From assembly GCF_000934685.1 (NCBI RefSeq), contig NZ_JYNQ01000001.1, positions 1,476,501 to 1,540,500 of the forward strand: a stretch of 64,000 nucleotides of DNA, written 5' to 3'. The position numbers and the translations under genes were made by a program. Numbering within the stretch: position 1 is the stretch's first letter; the number at the start of each line of letters is the position of its first letter. Below the pieces are notes generated by a model, which saw nothing but the letters and a program-made list of their open reading frames with translations, was not told the origin of the DNA and did not search any database. Positions 9,014 to 17,014 of the stretch are shown here, in pieces. The stretch is from Lacinutrix sp. Hel_I_90 (lineage in GTDB: Bacteria; Bacteroidota; Bacteroidia; Flavobacteriales; Flavobacteriaceae).

Positions 9014-9709
9014 ATGAAAAAACTACATTTCTTAAAGGTGATGTCATTATCACTAGTAACTTTAATCCTGTTTTCTTGTAATGATCAGACCACAACGACA
9101 ACAGACCCAAAGCCTAATTCAAAGCCTCCTAGACAGATCATTCCTGTTGAAAAGGCTGTTATTATGTATAACACGCAAAATAGAATTAAGGATAAAGTAA
9201 TCAATCCAACCTTACAAAAGGTATATAATGATACTACTTTTAAAGAGACTGAGTTCGCTTGGTTTTCTCTGGATGAAATGAGACATTACATTAATTATAT
9301 AGATGCCATACAAAAGGAAAACCCAAAAGAGAAAGTCACTGGTATTAGAGTTTACTTTGGACGATACAATGAACAAACCTCTAAAAGGTTTAATAATCAG
9401 CAAACCGTATTTTTTGTTCCAACGGCTGAAAACCCAGGTATGAATTCTAAATACCTGAATTTAAATCATCTCCCTTTTGCTATAAAACCAGATAACCGTA
9501 GTAATCCAATTAAAGGTGATTTTTTAATACTTAACGATTTAGTATTAGATACAGACGATCAAAAAAAACGTATTAACAATTACTATAAGACGCAACAACA
9601 ACGTAAACAAGAAGCTAGTTTGAATCCTTTTAGCCTAAACACATTAATTGTAGAAGAGGTTACCAGTACTATTTTAAATGAAGGAGATTTAGCTCCTCCG
9701 CCAAAATAA
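9014..9709 (+). CDS. Lipoprotein of unknown function, first gene of a two-component operon
   Basis: A 231-residue predicted lipoprotein: signal peptide with lipobox LILFSC (Cys 22), then a Thr/Pro/Lys-rich linker (about 24-42). The globular remainder contains VTGIRVYFGRYNEQTSKRF and a Gln/Lys-rich segment near 190. I do not recognise a named domain. It ends 6 bases before the membrane-protein gene and is followed by a histidine kinase and response regulator, so it may be an outer- or inner-membrane sensor or accessory of that pathway (inference from context). The lipid anchor is well supported; the role is not. Confidence 0.75.
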   Translation: MKKLHFLKVMSLSLVTLILFSCNDQTTTTTDPKPNSKPPRQIIPVEKAVIMYNTQNRIKDKVINPTLQKVYNDTTFKETEFAWFSLDEMRHYINYIDAIQKENPKEKVTGIRVYFGRYNEQTSKRFNNQQTVFFVPTAENPGMNSKYLNLNHLPFAIKPDNRSNPIKGDFLILNDLVLDTDDQKKRINNYYKTQQQRKQEASLNPFSLNTLIVEEVTSTILNEGDLAPPPK

Positions 9710-9715
9710 TAGAAC

Positions 9716-10378
9716 ATGACATTAGAGATATCATTTTCAACCATAGGTAAATCAATTAAATATATAGAGCTTATTACTGCTGTTTTAGGCTCTATATATT
9801 ACAGTAAGTATAGACATACTTTTTTAAAATACTTTTTACTTATTTTATGGTATACAACGATAAATGGATTTCTATGTCGCTATTTACATGAAAATTATAT
9901 TTTAAGAAATAACTCTTTATTATATAACCTATATCATTTAGTGAATTTTACTTTTTTATTAATTTTATTCAAAAAATATATAAAGAGTAGCGCTTACAAA
10001 AAATGGATTTCTATTTTTATTATCTTATACGTTTTTTCTTTTTTCTTCAATTTAATCTGGCAAAATTATCTTACAGAAATACAAACGGTTCCTTTTATAC
10101 TAGGTGCAGTTTTTGTTATCATTAGTATTACCTTTTATTTTTTAGAAATTTTGAATACCACTAAAGTCCTTTATGTTTCAAAAAACTTATTGTTTTGGAT
10201 TAGCATTGGATTATTACTATATTTCGTTGGAAAAATCCCAACACGAATTATTAGAAATTACTGGGAAGACATCTCATACTATAAAGATATATTGATAGCA
10301 GAATATATATTAAGTATTGTAATGAATATTTGTTTTATCATAGGTTTTATATGCAGCAAGAAGGACAAGCAATATTAG
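9716..10378 (+). CDS. Polytopic membrane protein (about 7 TM), putative sensor partner of the kinase
   Basis: A 220-residue, very hydrophobic protein with about seven membrane segments and short polar loops (for example YLHENYILRNN and KIPTRIIRNYWEDI). No catalytic motif is visible. The gene starts 6 bases after the lipoprotein gene and overlaps the kinase gene by 28 bases. Because the kinase has only one short membrane segment and no sensory domain, this protein is a plausible split-off sensor module, analogous to the 7TM sensory domains fused to some bacterial kinases. That is inference from context. Confidence 0.72.
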   Translation: MTLEISFSTIGKSIKYIELITAVLGSIYYSKYRHTFLKYFLLILWYTTINGFLCRYLHENYILRNNSLLYNLYHLVNFTFLLILFKKYIKSSAYKKWISIFIILYVFSFFFNLIWQNYLTEIQTVPFILGAVFVIISITFYFLEILNTTKVLYVSKNLLFWISIGLLLYFVGKIPTRIIRNYWEDISYYKDILIAEYILSIVMNICFIIGFICSKKDKQY

Positions 10379-11103
10379 TAGCCGTATTCACATTAGTGTT
10401 TTTATGTGCCATATTAATAGTGCTTTTTATTGTTTTTCAAAAACATAAAAACAAGCTCATATTAAAACAAAATGAGGCCGAGAAACATTTTGATCAAGAA
10501 ATTGCAAAAACACAAATAGAAATTAGGGAAGAGACCTTTAGAAACATCAGTTGGGAATTACACGATAATATTGGTCAATTATTAACCTTAGCCAAAATTC
10601 AGCTTCAAAATGCTAGTGATAATAAAGATGTTATGGTAACTTTAGACAAAGGATTAAAAGAGTTGAGAATACTCTCTAAAGCCATAAACCCTGAAGCACT
10701 TAAAAATATCAGCCTAGCAACAGCTATAAATCAAGAAGTTGAACGTCTTAACAGGCTGCAATATTTAAAAGCGTCTTTACACATAGAAGGAGAAGAACGT
10801 ACTATTGATAACGAAGTAGAAGTTGTTTTTTTTAGAATGCTTCAAGAATTTTTTTCAAATACCATTAAGCATGCAAAAGCAACACACCTCAAAGTATTTA
10901 TAAAATTTGACGGTGACCAGCTAAATATATTAGCAGAAGACGATGGTACTGGTTTCAACAAAAACAATCCAGAAAGCTCAGGTATTGGCTTAACGAATAT
11001 TAAAAAAAGAGCCGAATTAGTTCATGCTAAAGTGACCGTAAATTCAACTATAAATGAAGGAACTCAATTACATATTTCTTACACACTTAAAAGCCAGGTT
11101 TAA
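10351..11103 (+). CDS. Sensor histidine kinase, LytS/NarX-type (HisKA_3-like)
   Basis: About 250 residues from the ATG at 10351: one N-terminal membrane segment (AILVAVFTLVFLCAILIVLF), a coiled-coil linker, then the phospho-acceptor box SWELHDNIGQLLTLA and a HATPase_c domain with N-box EFFSNTIKHAKA, G1 box EDDGTGF and G2 box GIGLTNIKKRAEL. A TTG at 10330 would add seven residues, but the ATG gives a cleaner membrane helix. There is no extracellular sensor domain, so signal input probably comes from the co-transcribed membrane protein and lipoprotein. Its TAA stop abuts the ATG of the response regulator. Confidence 0.9.
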   Translation: MQQEGQAILVAVFTLVFLCAILIVLFIVFQKHKNKLILKQNEAEKHFDQEIAKTQIEIREETFRNISWELHDNIGQLLTLAKIQLQNASDNKDVMVTLDKGLKELRILSKAINPEALKNISLATAINQEVERLNRLQYLKASLHIEGEERTIDNEVEVVFFRMLQEFFSNTIKHAKATHLKVFIKFDGDQLNILAEDDGTGFNKNNPESSGIGLTNIKKRAELVHAKVTVNSTINEGTQLHISYTLKSQV

Positions 11104-11748
11104 ATGAAAGCACATCGTGTTGTTATAGTAGAAGACCACATCCTGCTTTCACAGGCAATTAGCGCACTTGTGAGCTCATTTGAGCACTTTGACGTACTCT
11201 ATCTTTGTAAAAACGGAAAAGAGTTAGTAACCAAATTGAAAACGCCTGAAAACATTCCTGACATTGTACTCATGGATGTTAATATGCCAATAATGAATGG
11301 CATTGAAACCACGCAATATTTAAAGGAACATTATCCTAATGTAAAAGTCATCGCGCTTTCTGTGGAGGAAGAGGAAGACACGATTATAAAAATGCTTCGC
11401 GCGGGTGCTAAAGGGTATCTATTAAAAGATGTCGAAAAAAGCATCCTTGAAACCGCTTTAAATGAAGTCATTAGCCAAGGCTATTACCACACCAAAGACG
11501 TCTCTAATATTTTGGTAAACACATTAAGTGAAGAATATAAAAGCTCTAAAAACGTATTAAAAGAAAGAGAGTTAGAATTTTTAAAGCTGTTATGCACCGA
11601 ACTGACGTATAAAGAAATAGCTGATAAAATGTTTTTAAGCCCAAAAACTATTGATGGGTATCGTGATGCTTTATTCTCTAAGCTTGAGGTAAAAAACAGG
11701 ATTGGCTTGGTCGTTTATGCTATAAAGCATAAGATTTTTAAGGTATAA
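11104..11748 (+). CDS. LuxR/NarL-family response regulator
   Basis: A 214-residue regulator. The receiver domain (about 5-120) has a full acidic pocket (E10, D11), phospho-acceptor D58 in VLMDVNMP, and Lys in GYLLKD. The C-terminal LuxR helix-turn-helix (about 148-205) contains LKERELEFLKLLCTELTYKE and SPKTIDGYRDALFSKL. It starts directly after the kinase stop codon, so the two form a cognate pair. Targets are unknown. A bidirectional hairpin terminator follows at 11846-11879. Confidence 0.93.
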   Translation: MKAHRVVIVEDHILLSQAISALVSSFEHFDVLYLCKNGKELVTKLKTPENIPDIVLMDVNMPIMNGIETTQYLKEHYPNVKVIALSVEEEEDTIIKMLRAGAKGYLLKDVEKSILETALNEVISQGYYHTKDVSNILVNTLSEEYKSSKNVLKERELEFLKLLCTELTYKEIADKMFLSPKTIDGYRDALFSKLEVKNRIGLVVYAIKHKIFKV

Positions 11749-11845
11749 AAACGTTTCTTTTAGATTGCACTTGCAGGCGATTCAAGCATTTTCTTTTCTT
11801 AGTACTTATGAGATAAGCTACCAAGAGTCAAAATAAAATATTAAA

Positions 11846-11879
11846 AAAGCCTCACAGATTTTAAAACCTGTGAGGCTTT
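11846..11879. terminator. Bidirectional intrinsic terminator between convergent genes
   Basis: A 12-bp perfect stem, AAAGCCTCACAG / CTGTGAGGCTTT, with a 10-base loop lies between the response regulator (plus) and the epimerase (minus). Flanking A and T runs are short. The core resembles the CCTGT-AGG hairpins seen at 841-905 and 26069-26100. Confidence 0.75.
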
Positions 11880-11969
11880 GTACTTTAAAACAGTATGATG
11901 TTTGCGTTCTAGTTGCTCCAGCTTTCAACAATAGCGTCATTCGCCCATTGCTAAACTCAAAAAAAAGCC

Positions 11970-12911
11970 CTAAACAAAATGCTTCTTATACCATTCCACC
12001 TGTGCTTTCACACCTTCTAATAACGTGGTTTTCGGATTATAATTCAATAAGGCTTTAGCCTTTTCAATATTTGCTTTAGTACGCAATTGATCTCCAGCTC
12101 TGGCTGCTACGTGATCTATTTTAATAGCCTTTCCTATTACTTTTTCAACCGCTTCAATACCTTCCTGCGTCGTGTGTTCCACTTCTGTACCAAGGTTAAT
12201 GATTTCGCCATTCACTTTGCTTTCATTTCCTATAACGCTAACAATACCATCAACAATATCGCCTACATAGGTAAAGCTTCTTAAATGTGAGCCACTGCCT
12301 TGATATAACGGAAATGCTGTGTCATTATATGCACAGGCTATTAATTTAGTATACATTTTTTCTGGTCGTTCTCGCGGTCCAATCACGGAGTATAACCGCA
12401 ATGAGCAGGAATCAAATAGTTTTTCTCTACTTTTTTGAAGCACCAATTGCTCTGCTGCCAATTTGGTTACACCATAATGAGAGGCTGGTTTTGGGGCTGT
12501 TGTTTCAGGGAAAGTAGCCTCTAATCCGTAGATGGAAGAGGTTCCTATATTCACGAATAGTCTGAAATCTTTCAAGGTTAGCGCATAATCAATGAGATAT
12601 TTTGTTCCAATAATATTATTGGTAAAATAGTCTTCAAAAGTAGAAGTCGCTGAAATACCTGGTTGCGCAGCAAAATGAAAGATATAGTTAATATCATCTG
12701 GCAGTACTTCCGCTAAAGCAGCAGCTCTTAAATCCTGTTTAATCACTGTTATTCCTTTATCATTCAGAGCCTTCTCGTTTAACTGTTTTAACGCCAGACT
12801 ATAATAATCATTAAAATTATCTAAACCTACAACGTCGTGACCTAAGTGCTTTAATCGCTCACAGGTGTGAGAACCTATAAAACCTGATGCTCCTGTTACT
12901 AATATCTTCAT
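11970..12911 (-). CDS. NAD-dependent epimerase/dehydratase, sugar-nucleotide type
   Basis: Extended short-chain dehydrogenase of 313 residues. It has the NAD-binding GASGFIGSH at residues 7-15, the Ser of the triad in NIGTSSIYG, the YxxxK motif as YGVTK, and RLYSVIGPRERPEKM, which resembles UDP-glucose/UDP-glucuronate 4-epimerases. Likely job: making a UDP-sugar for the neighbouring glycosyltransferases, from which it diverges (98 bases between start codons). The exact sugar cannot be told from sequence by eye. Confidence 0.87.
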   Translation of the reverse strand: MKILVTGASGFIGSHTCERLKHLGHDVVGLDNFNDYYSLALKQLNEKALNDKGITVIKQDLRAAALAEVLPDDINYIFHFAAQPGISATSTFEDYFTNNIIGTKYLIDYALTLKDFRLFVNIGTSSIYGLEATFPETTAPKPASHYGVTKLAAEQLVLQKSREKLFDSCSLRLYSVIGPRERPEKMYTKLIACAYNDTAFPLYQGSGSHLRSFTYVGDIVDGIVSVIGNESKVNGEIINLGTEVEHTTQEGIEAVEKVIGKAIKIDHVAARAGDQLRTKANIEKAKALLNYNPKTTLLEGVKAQVEWYKKHFV

Positions 12912-12980
12912 ATCCTATTGTATCGTTTTACAAAGAAACATATTTTATTTGATACTCATTTTCAATAATTAAAAAAACAA

Positions 12981-12988
12981 TACATTTG
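12981..12988 (+). promoter_or_regulatory. -7 box TACATTTG of the glycosyltransferase operon
   Basis: An exact TAnnTTTG match 21 bases before the ATG at 13010. TTTC at 12960-12963, 17 bases upstream, sits in the -33 position. It also argues against starting translation at the TTG at 12986, which lies inside this box. Confidence 0.65.
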
Positions 12989-13009
12989 CAGTCAATCTGT
13001 AGAGCATTT

Positions 13010-13726
13010 ATGAGTTACGAGTTTACTATTGTGGTTCCTGTTTATAATGAAGAGGATAATTTATTGCGTGTAGAAGCTGAATTGCTGGCTTACATAAAAA
13101 TAGCCTTAAAACCAACAAAAATTTTGTTTGTTAACGATGGCTCTAAAGATAAAAGTCAGGAATTCATTGAAGCTATTTGCGCTCGAAATCCAGAATTCTC
13201 CTATCTTCTTTTTAAAGAAAATCGCGGTTTAAGTGCTGCCATAAAGGCTGGCTTTGATTATACAGAAACCGAACTTGTGGGTTATATTGATAGTGATTTA
13301 CAAACAGCGCCTTCAGATTTCAATTTACTTTTAGAGCATATTCATGAAAATGATTTGGTCACTGGTGTTCGCGCCAATAGAAAGGATAGTTTTGTAAAAA
13401 ACATGTCCTCAAAAATCGCCAATGGTATTCGTCGTAGTTTTACCCACGATGGCATGGATGATACCGGTTGCCCATTAAAAGTTATCAAAACAGATTACGC
13501 AAAGCGTATTCCTATGTTTAAAGGCCTACATCGTTTTTTACCTGCTATGATTTTGTTGCAAAAAGGCAAAATAAAACAGGTCCCCGTACAGCATTTTCCA
13601 CGTCTTGCAGGCACAGCAAAATTTGGGGTTTGGAACCGACTTATTGGCCCCTTAGCAGACTGCTTCGCTTACCTATGGATGAAGAAAAAATACATTAATT
13701 ATGAAGTTGCTAAAAAAGAGTCATGA
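13010..13726 (+). CDS. Glycosyltransferase family 2, polyprenyl-phosphate sugar synthase-like
   Basis: GT-A glycosyltransferase of about 238 residues, resembling dolichol-phosphate mannose synthase and ArnC. Motifs: TIVVPVYNEEDN at the N-terminus, VNDGSKDKS, and the metal/nucleotide-binding DSDLQTAP. Unlike ArnC it has no C-terminal membrane helices, so it is probably a peripheral inner-membrane enzyme that makes undecaprenyl-phosphate-sugar. The ATG at 13010 gives MSYEFTIVV, the usual N-terminus. The stop overlaps the next start by 4 bases (ATGA), indicating translational coupling with the LAB_N protein and then GT39. Confidence 0.9.
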   Translation: MSYEFTIVVPVYNEEDNLLRVEAELLAYIKIALKPTKILFVNDGSKDKSQEFIEAICARNPEFSYLLFKENRGLSAAIKAGFDYTETELVGYIDSDLQTAPSDFNLLLEHIHENDLVTGVRANRKDSFVKNMSSKIANGIRRSFTHDGMDDTGCPLKVIKTDYAKRIPMFKGLHRFLPAMILLQKGKIKQVPVQHFPRLAGTAKFGVWNRLIGPLADCFAYLWMKKKYINYEVAKKES

Positions 13727-14355
13727 GCGATTGGGTAATCTATAGCGTTGGCTTTCTGGCGCAAATACTATTTTCTTCACGATTAATTGTACAGTGGCTT
13801 TCTAGCGAAAAACAAAAACGTGTGGTTACCCCTACCTTATTCTGGTCTTTGAGTTTAATAGCCTCATTTCTACTCTTTATATACGGTTATTTACGAAATG
13901 ATTTTGCGATAATGCTCGGTCAAGGTTTAACCTATTTTATTTACATTAGAAACTTGCAATTACAAAAGCAATGGGAAAAATTTCACGTAAGCATGCGCTG
14001 GATGCTTTTATTAATGCCCTTTTTTGTGACGCTCTTTTATTTTAACAACAATACAATCGATGTTAATTTATTGTTTAAAAATGAAGATATTCCTTCTTGG
14101 CTGCTTGGGTTAGGCATTATATCTCAAACCGTATTTACATTGCGCTTTATTTATCAATGGCTCTACTCTGAAAAGCACAAAGACTCTACTTTACCATTTG
14201 GGTTTTGGGCGTTAAGCTTAATTGGTTCCTTGCTTATTTTAGCTTATGCTATCTACAGAAAAGATCCTGTATTACTTGTTGGTCACATTTTAGGTGCCAC
14301 AATTTATATTAGAAATCTTGTATTATTAAGAAAAGAAAATGCTAAAAACGCTTAA
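13723..14355 (+). CDS. Membrane protein with two tandem LAB_N domains
   Basis: A 210-residue membrane protein made of two copies of the domain otherwise found at the N-terminus of lipid-A-disaccharide synthases. The first copy (about 3-85) has FLAQILFSSRLIVQWLSSEK and LTYFIYIRNLQLQ. The second (about 126-207) has IISQTVFTLRFIYQWLYSEK and LGATIYIRNLVLL. Each copy has about three membrane segments. Standalone LAB_N proteins sit beside GT2 and GT39 genes in other bacteria, and a role in handling or flipping the lipid-linked sugar is plausible but unproven. It overlaps the GT2 gene by 4 bases and GT39 by 17 bases. Confidence 0.82.
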   Translation: MSDWVIYSVGFLAQILFSSRLIVQWLSSEKQKRVVTPTLFWSLSLIASFLLFIYGYLRNDFAIMLGQGLTYFIYIRNLQLQKQWEKFHVSMRWMLLLMPFFVTLFYFNNNTIDVNLLFKNEDIPSWLLGLGIISQTVFTLRFIYQWLYSEKHKDSTLPFGFWALSLIGSLLILAYAIYRKDPVLLVGHILGATIYIRNLVLLRKENAKNA

Positions 14356-15973
14356 AAACTACCCTGTTCTCACGATTTGTCTATTTGTAGCGGTTATGCT
14401 ATTGCCAAATTTAGACACCCTGCAAGTCTCCATTATGGAAGCGCGTAATTTTATTAGTGCGCGCGAAATGGTACTTAATGACCATTGGCTATTAACCACA
14501 ATGAATGGTGAGCCTCGCTATCAAAAACCACCTTTACCCACCTGGCTTTCGGCAGTATCGGCTATTATTTTTGGGGTAAAAAGTGTCTTTGCTATGCGTT
14601 TGCCAGCCATTTTAATGGTGATGGCTATGGCTAGTTATATGTTCTTTTTATCCAGAAGTGTTTTAAAAGGAAGCGCCCAAAGCTTGATTAATGCATTAAT
14701 ATTAACCACCTCTTTATATGTCACATTAATTACTATTGAAGCGCCCTGGGATATTTTTACTCATGGTTTTATGCTGATTGCTATTTACCATTTATACAGG
14801 CTTCTTCAGGCTAAAACTGTCCCATGGAAAAACACAATTCTAGCGGGTGTTTTTCTAGGTTTATCACTCTTATCAAAAGGTCCCATAGCTGTTTATGCCT
14901 TATTATTGCCCTTTCTAATAGCTTATGGTTTTGCTATTAAATACAAACAAATGAAACAAAAAATAATGCCGTTTATTAGTATTGTTTTAATAGCTTTAGT
15001 TGTTGGTGGCTGGTGGTTTCTATACGTAAGACTTGCAGATCCTGTAGCTTTTGAAGCGATAACTAATGATGAAGCAGGTAAATGGGGAAGTTATAACACC
15101 AGGCCTATTTATTATTATTGGAGTTTCTTTGTACAAAGTGGTATCTGGACCATTCCTGCATTTATTTCATTGCTCTATCCTTATATGAAGGGCCGCGTAA
15201 ATAACTTTAAAGCCTATAAGTTTAGCTTTTTATGGACCATCATCGCTGTGATTTTATTATCCTTAGTTCCAACAAAAAAGTCACGCTACTTAATGCCAGT
15301 GCTGATTCCCTTAGCTTTTAATATTGGTTTTTATATTGACTATCTCTTTAGGAAGTTTAAAAACATGAAAGATAGCCGTGAAACGCTGCCTGTCTATTTT
15401 AATTTCGGCTTGATTGGCACGATTGCCTTGGCTGCTCCACTGGCTATATTCTACATTTTTAAATCTGAATTGCAAGCCTACTGGGTTTCATTTTTATTGT
15501 TTTCCATCGTTGTGATAACCATTGGCCTCGCCATACTATTTCAGCTTTACCGAAAGCGAATTAAAAATGTATTTCTACTAACCATACTCTTTTTTGCTTC
15601 GCTTTATATTTTTGGTTTACCCTTGTCAAAAGCGTTTAGGAGTGAAGAATTTACCTCTATTGCTCAATTAAAAAAAGAAAACGATTTACGTGGTCTCAAG
15701 TTGTACGCACTTAATTACGTTGCTCCAGAAAGTATCTGGCAATACGGCGGCATGCTGCCTCAAATTAATAGAAATGATGCGGGTTACATATTTCCTTTAG
15801 AAAACAAATTCGGAATCCTTTTTAACGCCATGAGTCCAACAGAAAAAGAGATGATAACCTCTAAATACAACATAAGAGACATGGGCGTCTACAATCTAAA
15901 TCAGGCACCAAAAAGTTCAAAACAATACAATGAACGCTTGCTGAATAGCTTTTATATTCTGACTAAAAAGTAA
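14339..15973 (+). CDS. GT39 family glycosyltransferase (ArnT/PMT-like)
   Basis: Integral membrane glycosyltransferase of 544 residues with about 11-12 membrane segments and a C-terminal soluble part. The first periplasmic loop contains MEARNFISAREMVLNDHWL and YQKPPLPTW, the ArnT/protein-mannosyltransferase signature. LSKGPIAVY is a second conserved stretch. It would transfer a sugar from an undecaprenyl-phosphate carrier (made by the upstream GT2) to a periplasmic acceptor such as lipid A. The acceptor and sugar are inferred only from family and context. Its TAA stop directly abuts the stop of the convergent PAP2 gene (shared TAATTA). Confidence 0.88.
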   Translation: MLKTLKNYPVLTICLFVAVMLLPNLDTLQVSIMEARNFISAREMVLNDHWLLTTMNGEPRYQKPPLPTWLSAVSAIIFGVKSVFAMRLPAILMVMAMASYMFFLSRSVLKGSAQSLINALILTTSLYVTLITIEAPWDIFTHGFMLIAIYHLYRLLQAKTVPWKNTILAGVFLGLSLLSKGPIAVYALLLPFLIAYGFAIKYKQMKQKIMPFISIVLIALVVGGWWFLYVRLADPVAFEAITNDEAGKWGSYNTRPIYYYWSFFVQSGIWTIPAFISLLYPYMKGRVNNFKAYKFSFLWTIIAVILLSLVPTKKSRYLMPVLIPLAFNIGFYIDYLFRKFKNMKDSRETLPVYFNFGLIGTIALAAPLAIFYIFKSELQAYWVSFLLFSIVVITIGLAILFQLYRKRIKNVFLLTILFFASLYIFGLPLSKAFRSEEFTSIAQLKKENDLRGLKLYALNYVAPESIWQYGGMLPQINRNDAGYIFPLENKFGILFNAMSPTEKEMITSKYNIRDMGVYNLNQAPKSSKQYNERLLNSFYILTKK

Positions 15974-16546
15974 TTATTTTAATACAAATCGGGATTGTAA
16001 ATAGGTGTCTAATTTGTAAAAGGCAAAGCCAGAGATTCCTCCAAAAATAAAGCCTGTAAATACATCTAACGGGAAGTGAACACCTATATAGATACGGCTA
16101 TACCCCATACAAATCGCCCAAAAAATCAATATAAAGATCAGGTATTTATATTTATCTCTAAGCATTAATCCTGTAAAAATAGCCACTGCCATAGAATTAC
16201 TTGCATGCCCCGAGAAATAACCAAATTGCCCACCACACCATGACTTTACCAAGCGCATACTATCTATTAAGCTCGCATCATGGCAAGGTCTCAACCGTCT
16301 AATACCGTGCTTAAATAAATTTGTTACCTGGTCTGTGAACGATATCATAAGCACAATAACCACTAAAGTCAAAACAAACATTTTAGTATTTAAGCGTTTA
16401 TACATTAAGTAACCTAGAACGGCATACAATGGAATCCAGTGTAGTTTTGCAGTGTAAAACATCCAAAAGGCGTCCCAATACACATTACCTAAACCATTCA
16501 GGAATAAAAAAAACGCTTTATCTAATTCTATTAATTGTTCTATCAT
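15974..16546 (-). CDS. PAP2-family membrane phosphatase
   Basis: A 190-residue membrane phosphatase with the complete PAP2 signature: KHGIRRLRP (Kx6RP), FSGHAS (SGH) and SRIYIGVHFPLD (SRx5HxxxD). Around five membrane segments are visible. Family members dephosphorylate undecaprenyl diphosphate, phosphatidylglycerophosphate or lipid A. Next to the GT2/LAB_N/GT39 cluster, a lipid A or lipid-carrier phosphatase is a reasonable guess. It is convergent with GT39 and has no terminator between. Confidence 0.9.
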   Translation of the reverse strand: MIEQLIELDKAFFLFLNGLGNVYWDAFWMFYTAKLHWIPLYAVLGYLMYKRLNTKMFVLTLVVIVLMISFTDQVTNLFKHGIRRLRPCHDASLIDSMRLVKSWCGGQFGYFSGHASNSMAVAIFTGLMLRDKYKYLIFILIFWAICMGYSRIYIGVHFPLDVFTGFIFGGISGFAFYKLDTYLQSRFVLK

Positions 16547-16686
16547 TTATTACTATTTGGGTCTTACTTTTCAATTATACCTATCCAGTATAGAAACCTT
16601 TCAGGAGTGCAAAAAATCAGACTTTAATGAGTCGCTTTCTAACAGGGGCTCCAACCTTACCCTTCAGGATAAAAGTTTTATCGCTA

Positions 16687-16914
16687 TTATTCGTCGTACC
16701 TAGAGACTTCTCGGTCATAAAAAGCAGTAGCCTCTGTAATTAAGTTTTCAGTTTCTAACTCTAGTTCCTTTTGATCGTGTTGATCAAAATCTTCTAACCA
16801 TTCTACTTCGTCATCCTCTAAATTTATAATAAACATAGGAAATTCAGTATGAATTACAAAAATAGCATCAGGAAAATCAGTGTTGTCACCGAGTATGAAT
16901 TTTGGAAGTGTCAT
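16687..16914 (-). CDS. Small acidic conserved hypothetical protein
   Basis: A 75-residue, strongly acidic protein (MTLPKFILGDNTDFPDAIFV at the start, Glu/Asp-rich centre). It resembles a short protein commonly encoded in flavobacterial genomes but has no known function, membrane segment or signal peptide. A consensus -7 box precedes it by 15 bases, which supports real expression. Confidence 0.7.
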   Translation of the reverse strand: MTLPKFILGDNTDFPDAIFVIHTEFPMFIINLEDDEVEWLEDFDQHDQKELELETENLITEATAFYDREVSRYDE

Positions 16915-16929
16915 TCGTTATTTTTTTTA

Positions 16930-16937
16930 CAAATATA
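16930..16937 (-). promoter_or_regulatory. -7 box TATATTTG for the small acidic protein
   Basis: On the minus strand the box reads TATATTTG, 15 bases before the ATG at 16914. A TTTG lies 25 bases further upstream (16963-16966), longer than the usual spacer. Confidence 0.5.
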
Positions 16938-17014
16938 GGTTTTTTGTCAGGTTGTGCGAAGTCAAAATCCAATAGTTCTTCTTCCAAACATCGCAAAAAT
17001 CAAACTAACGCCAT

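Noticed and set aside
12986-13009. N-terminal extension of the GT2 gene from a TTG start
   Set aside because: The TTG is part of the TACATTTG promoter box; the ATG at 13010 gives the normal family N-terminus.
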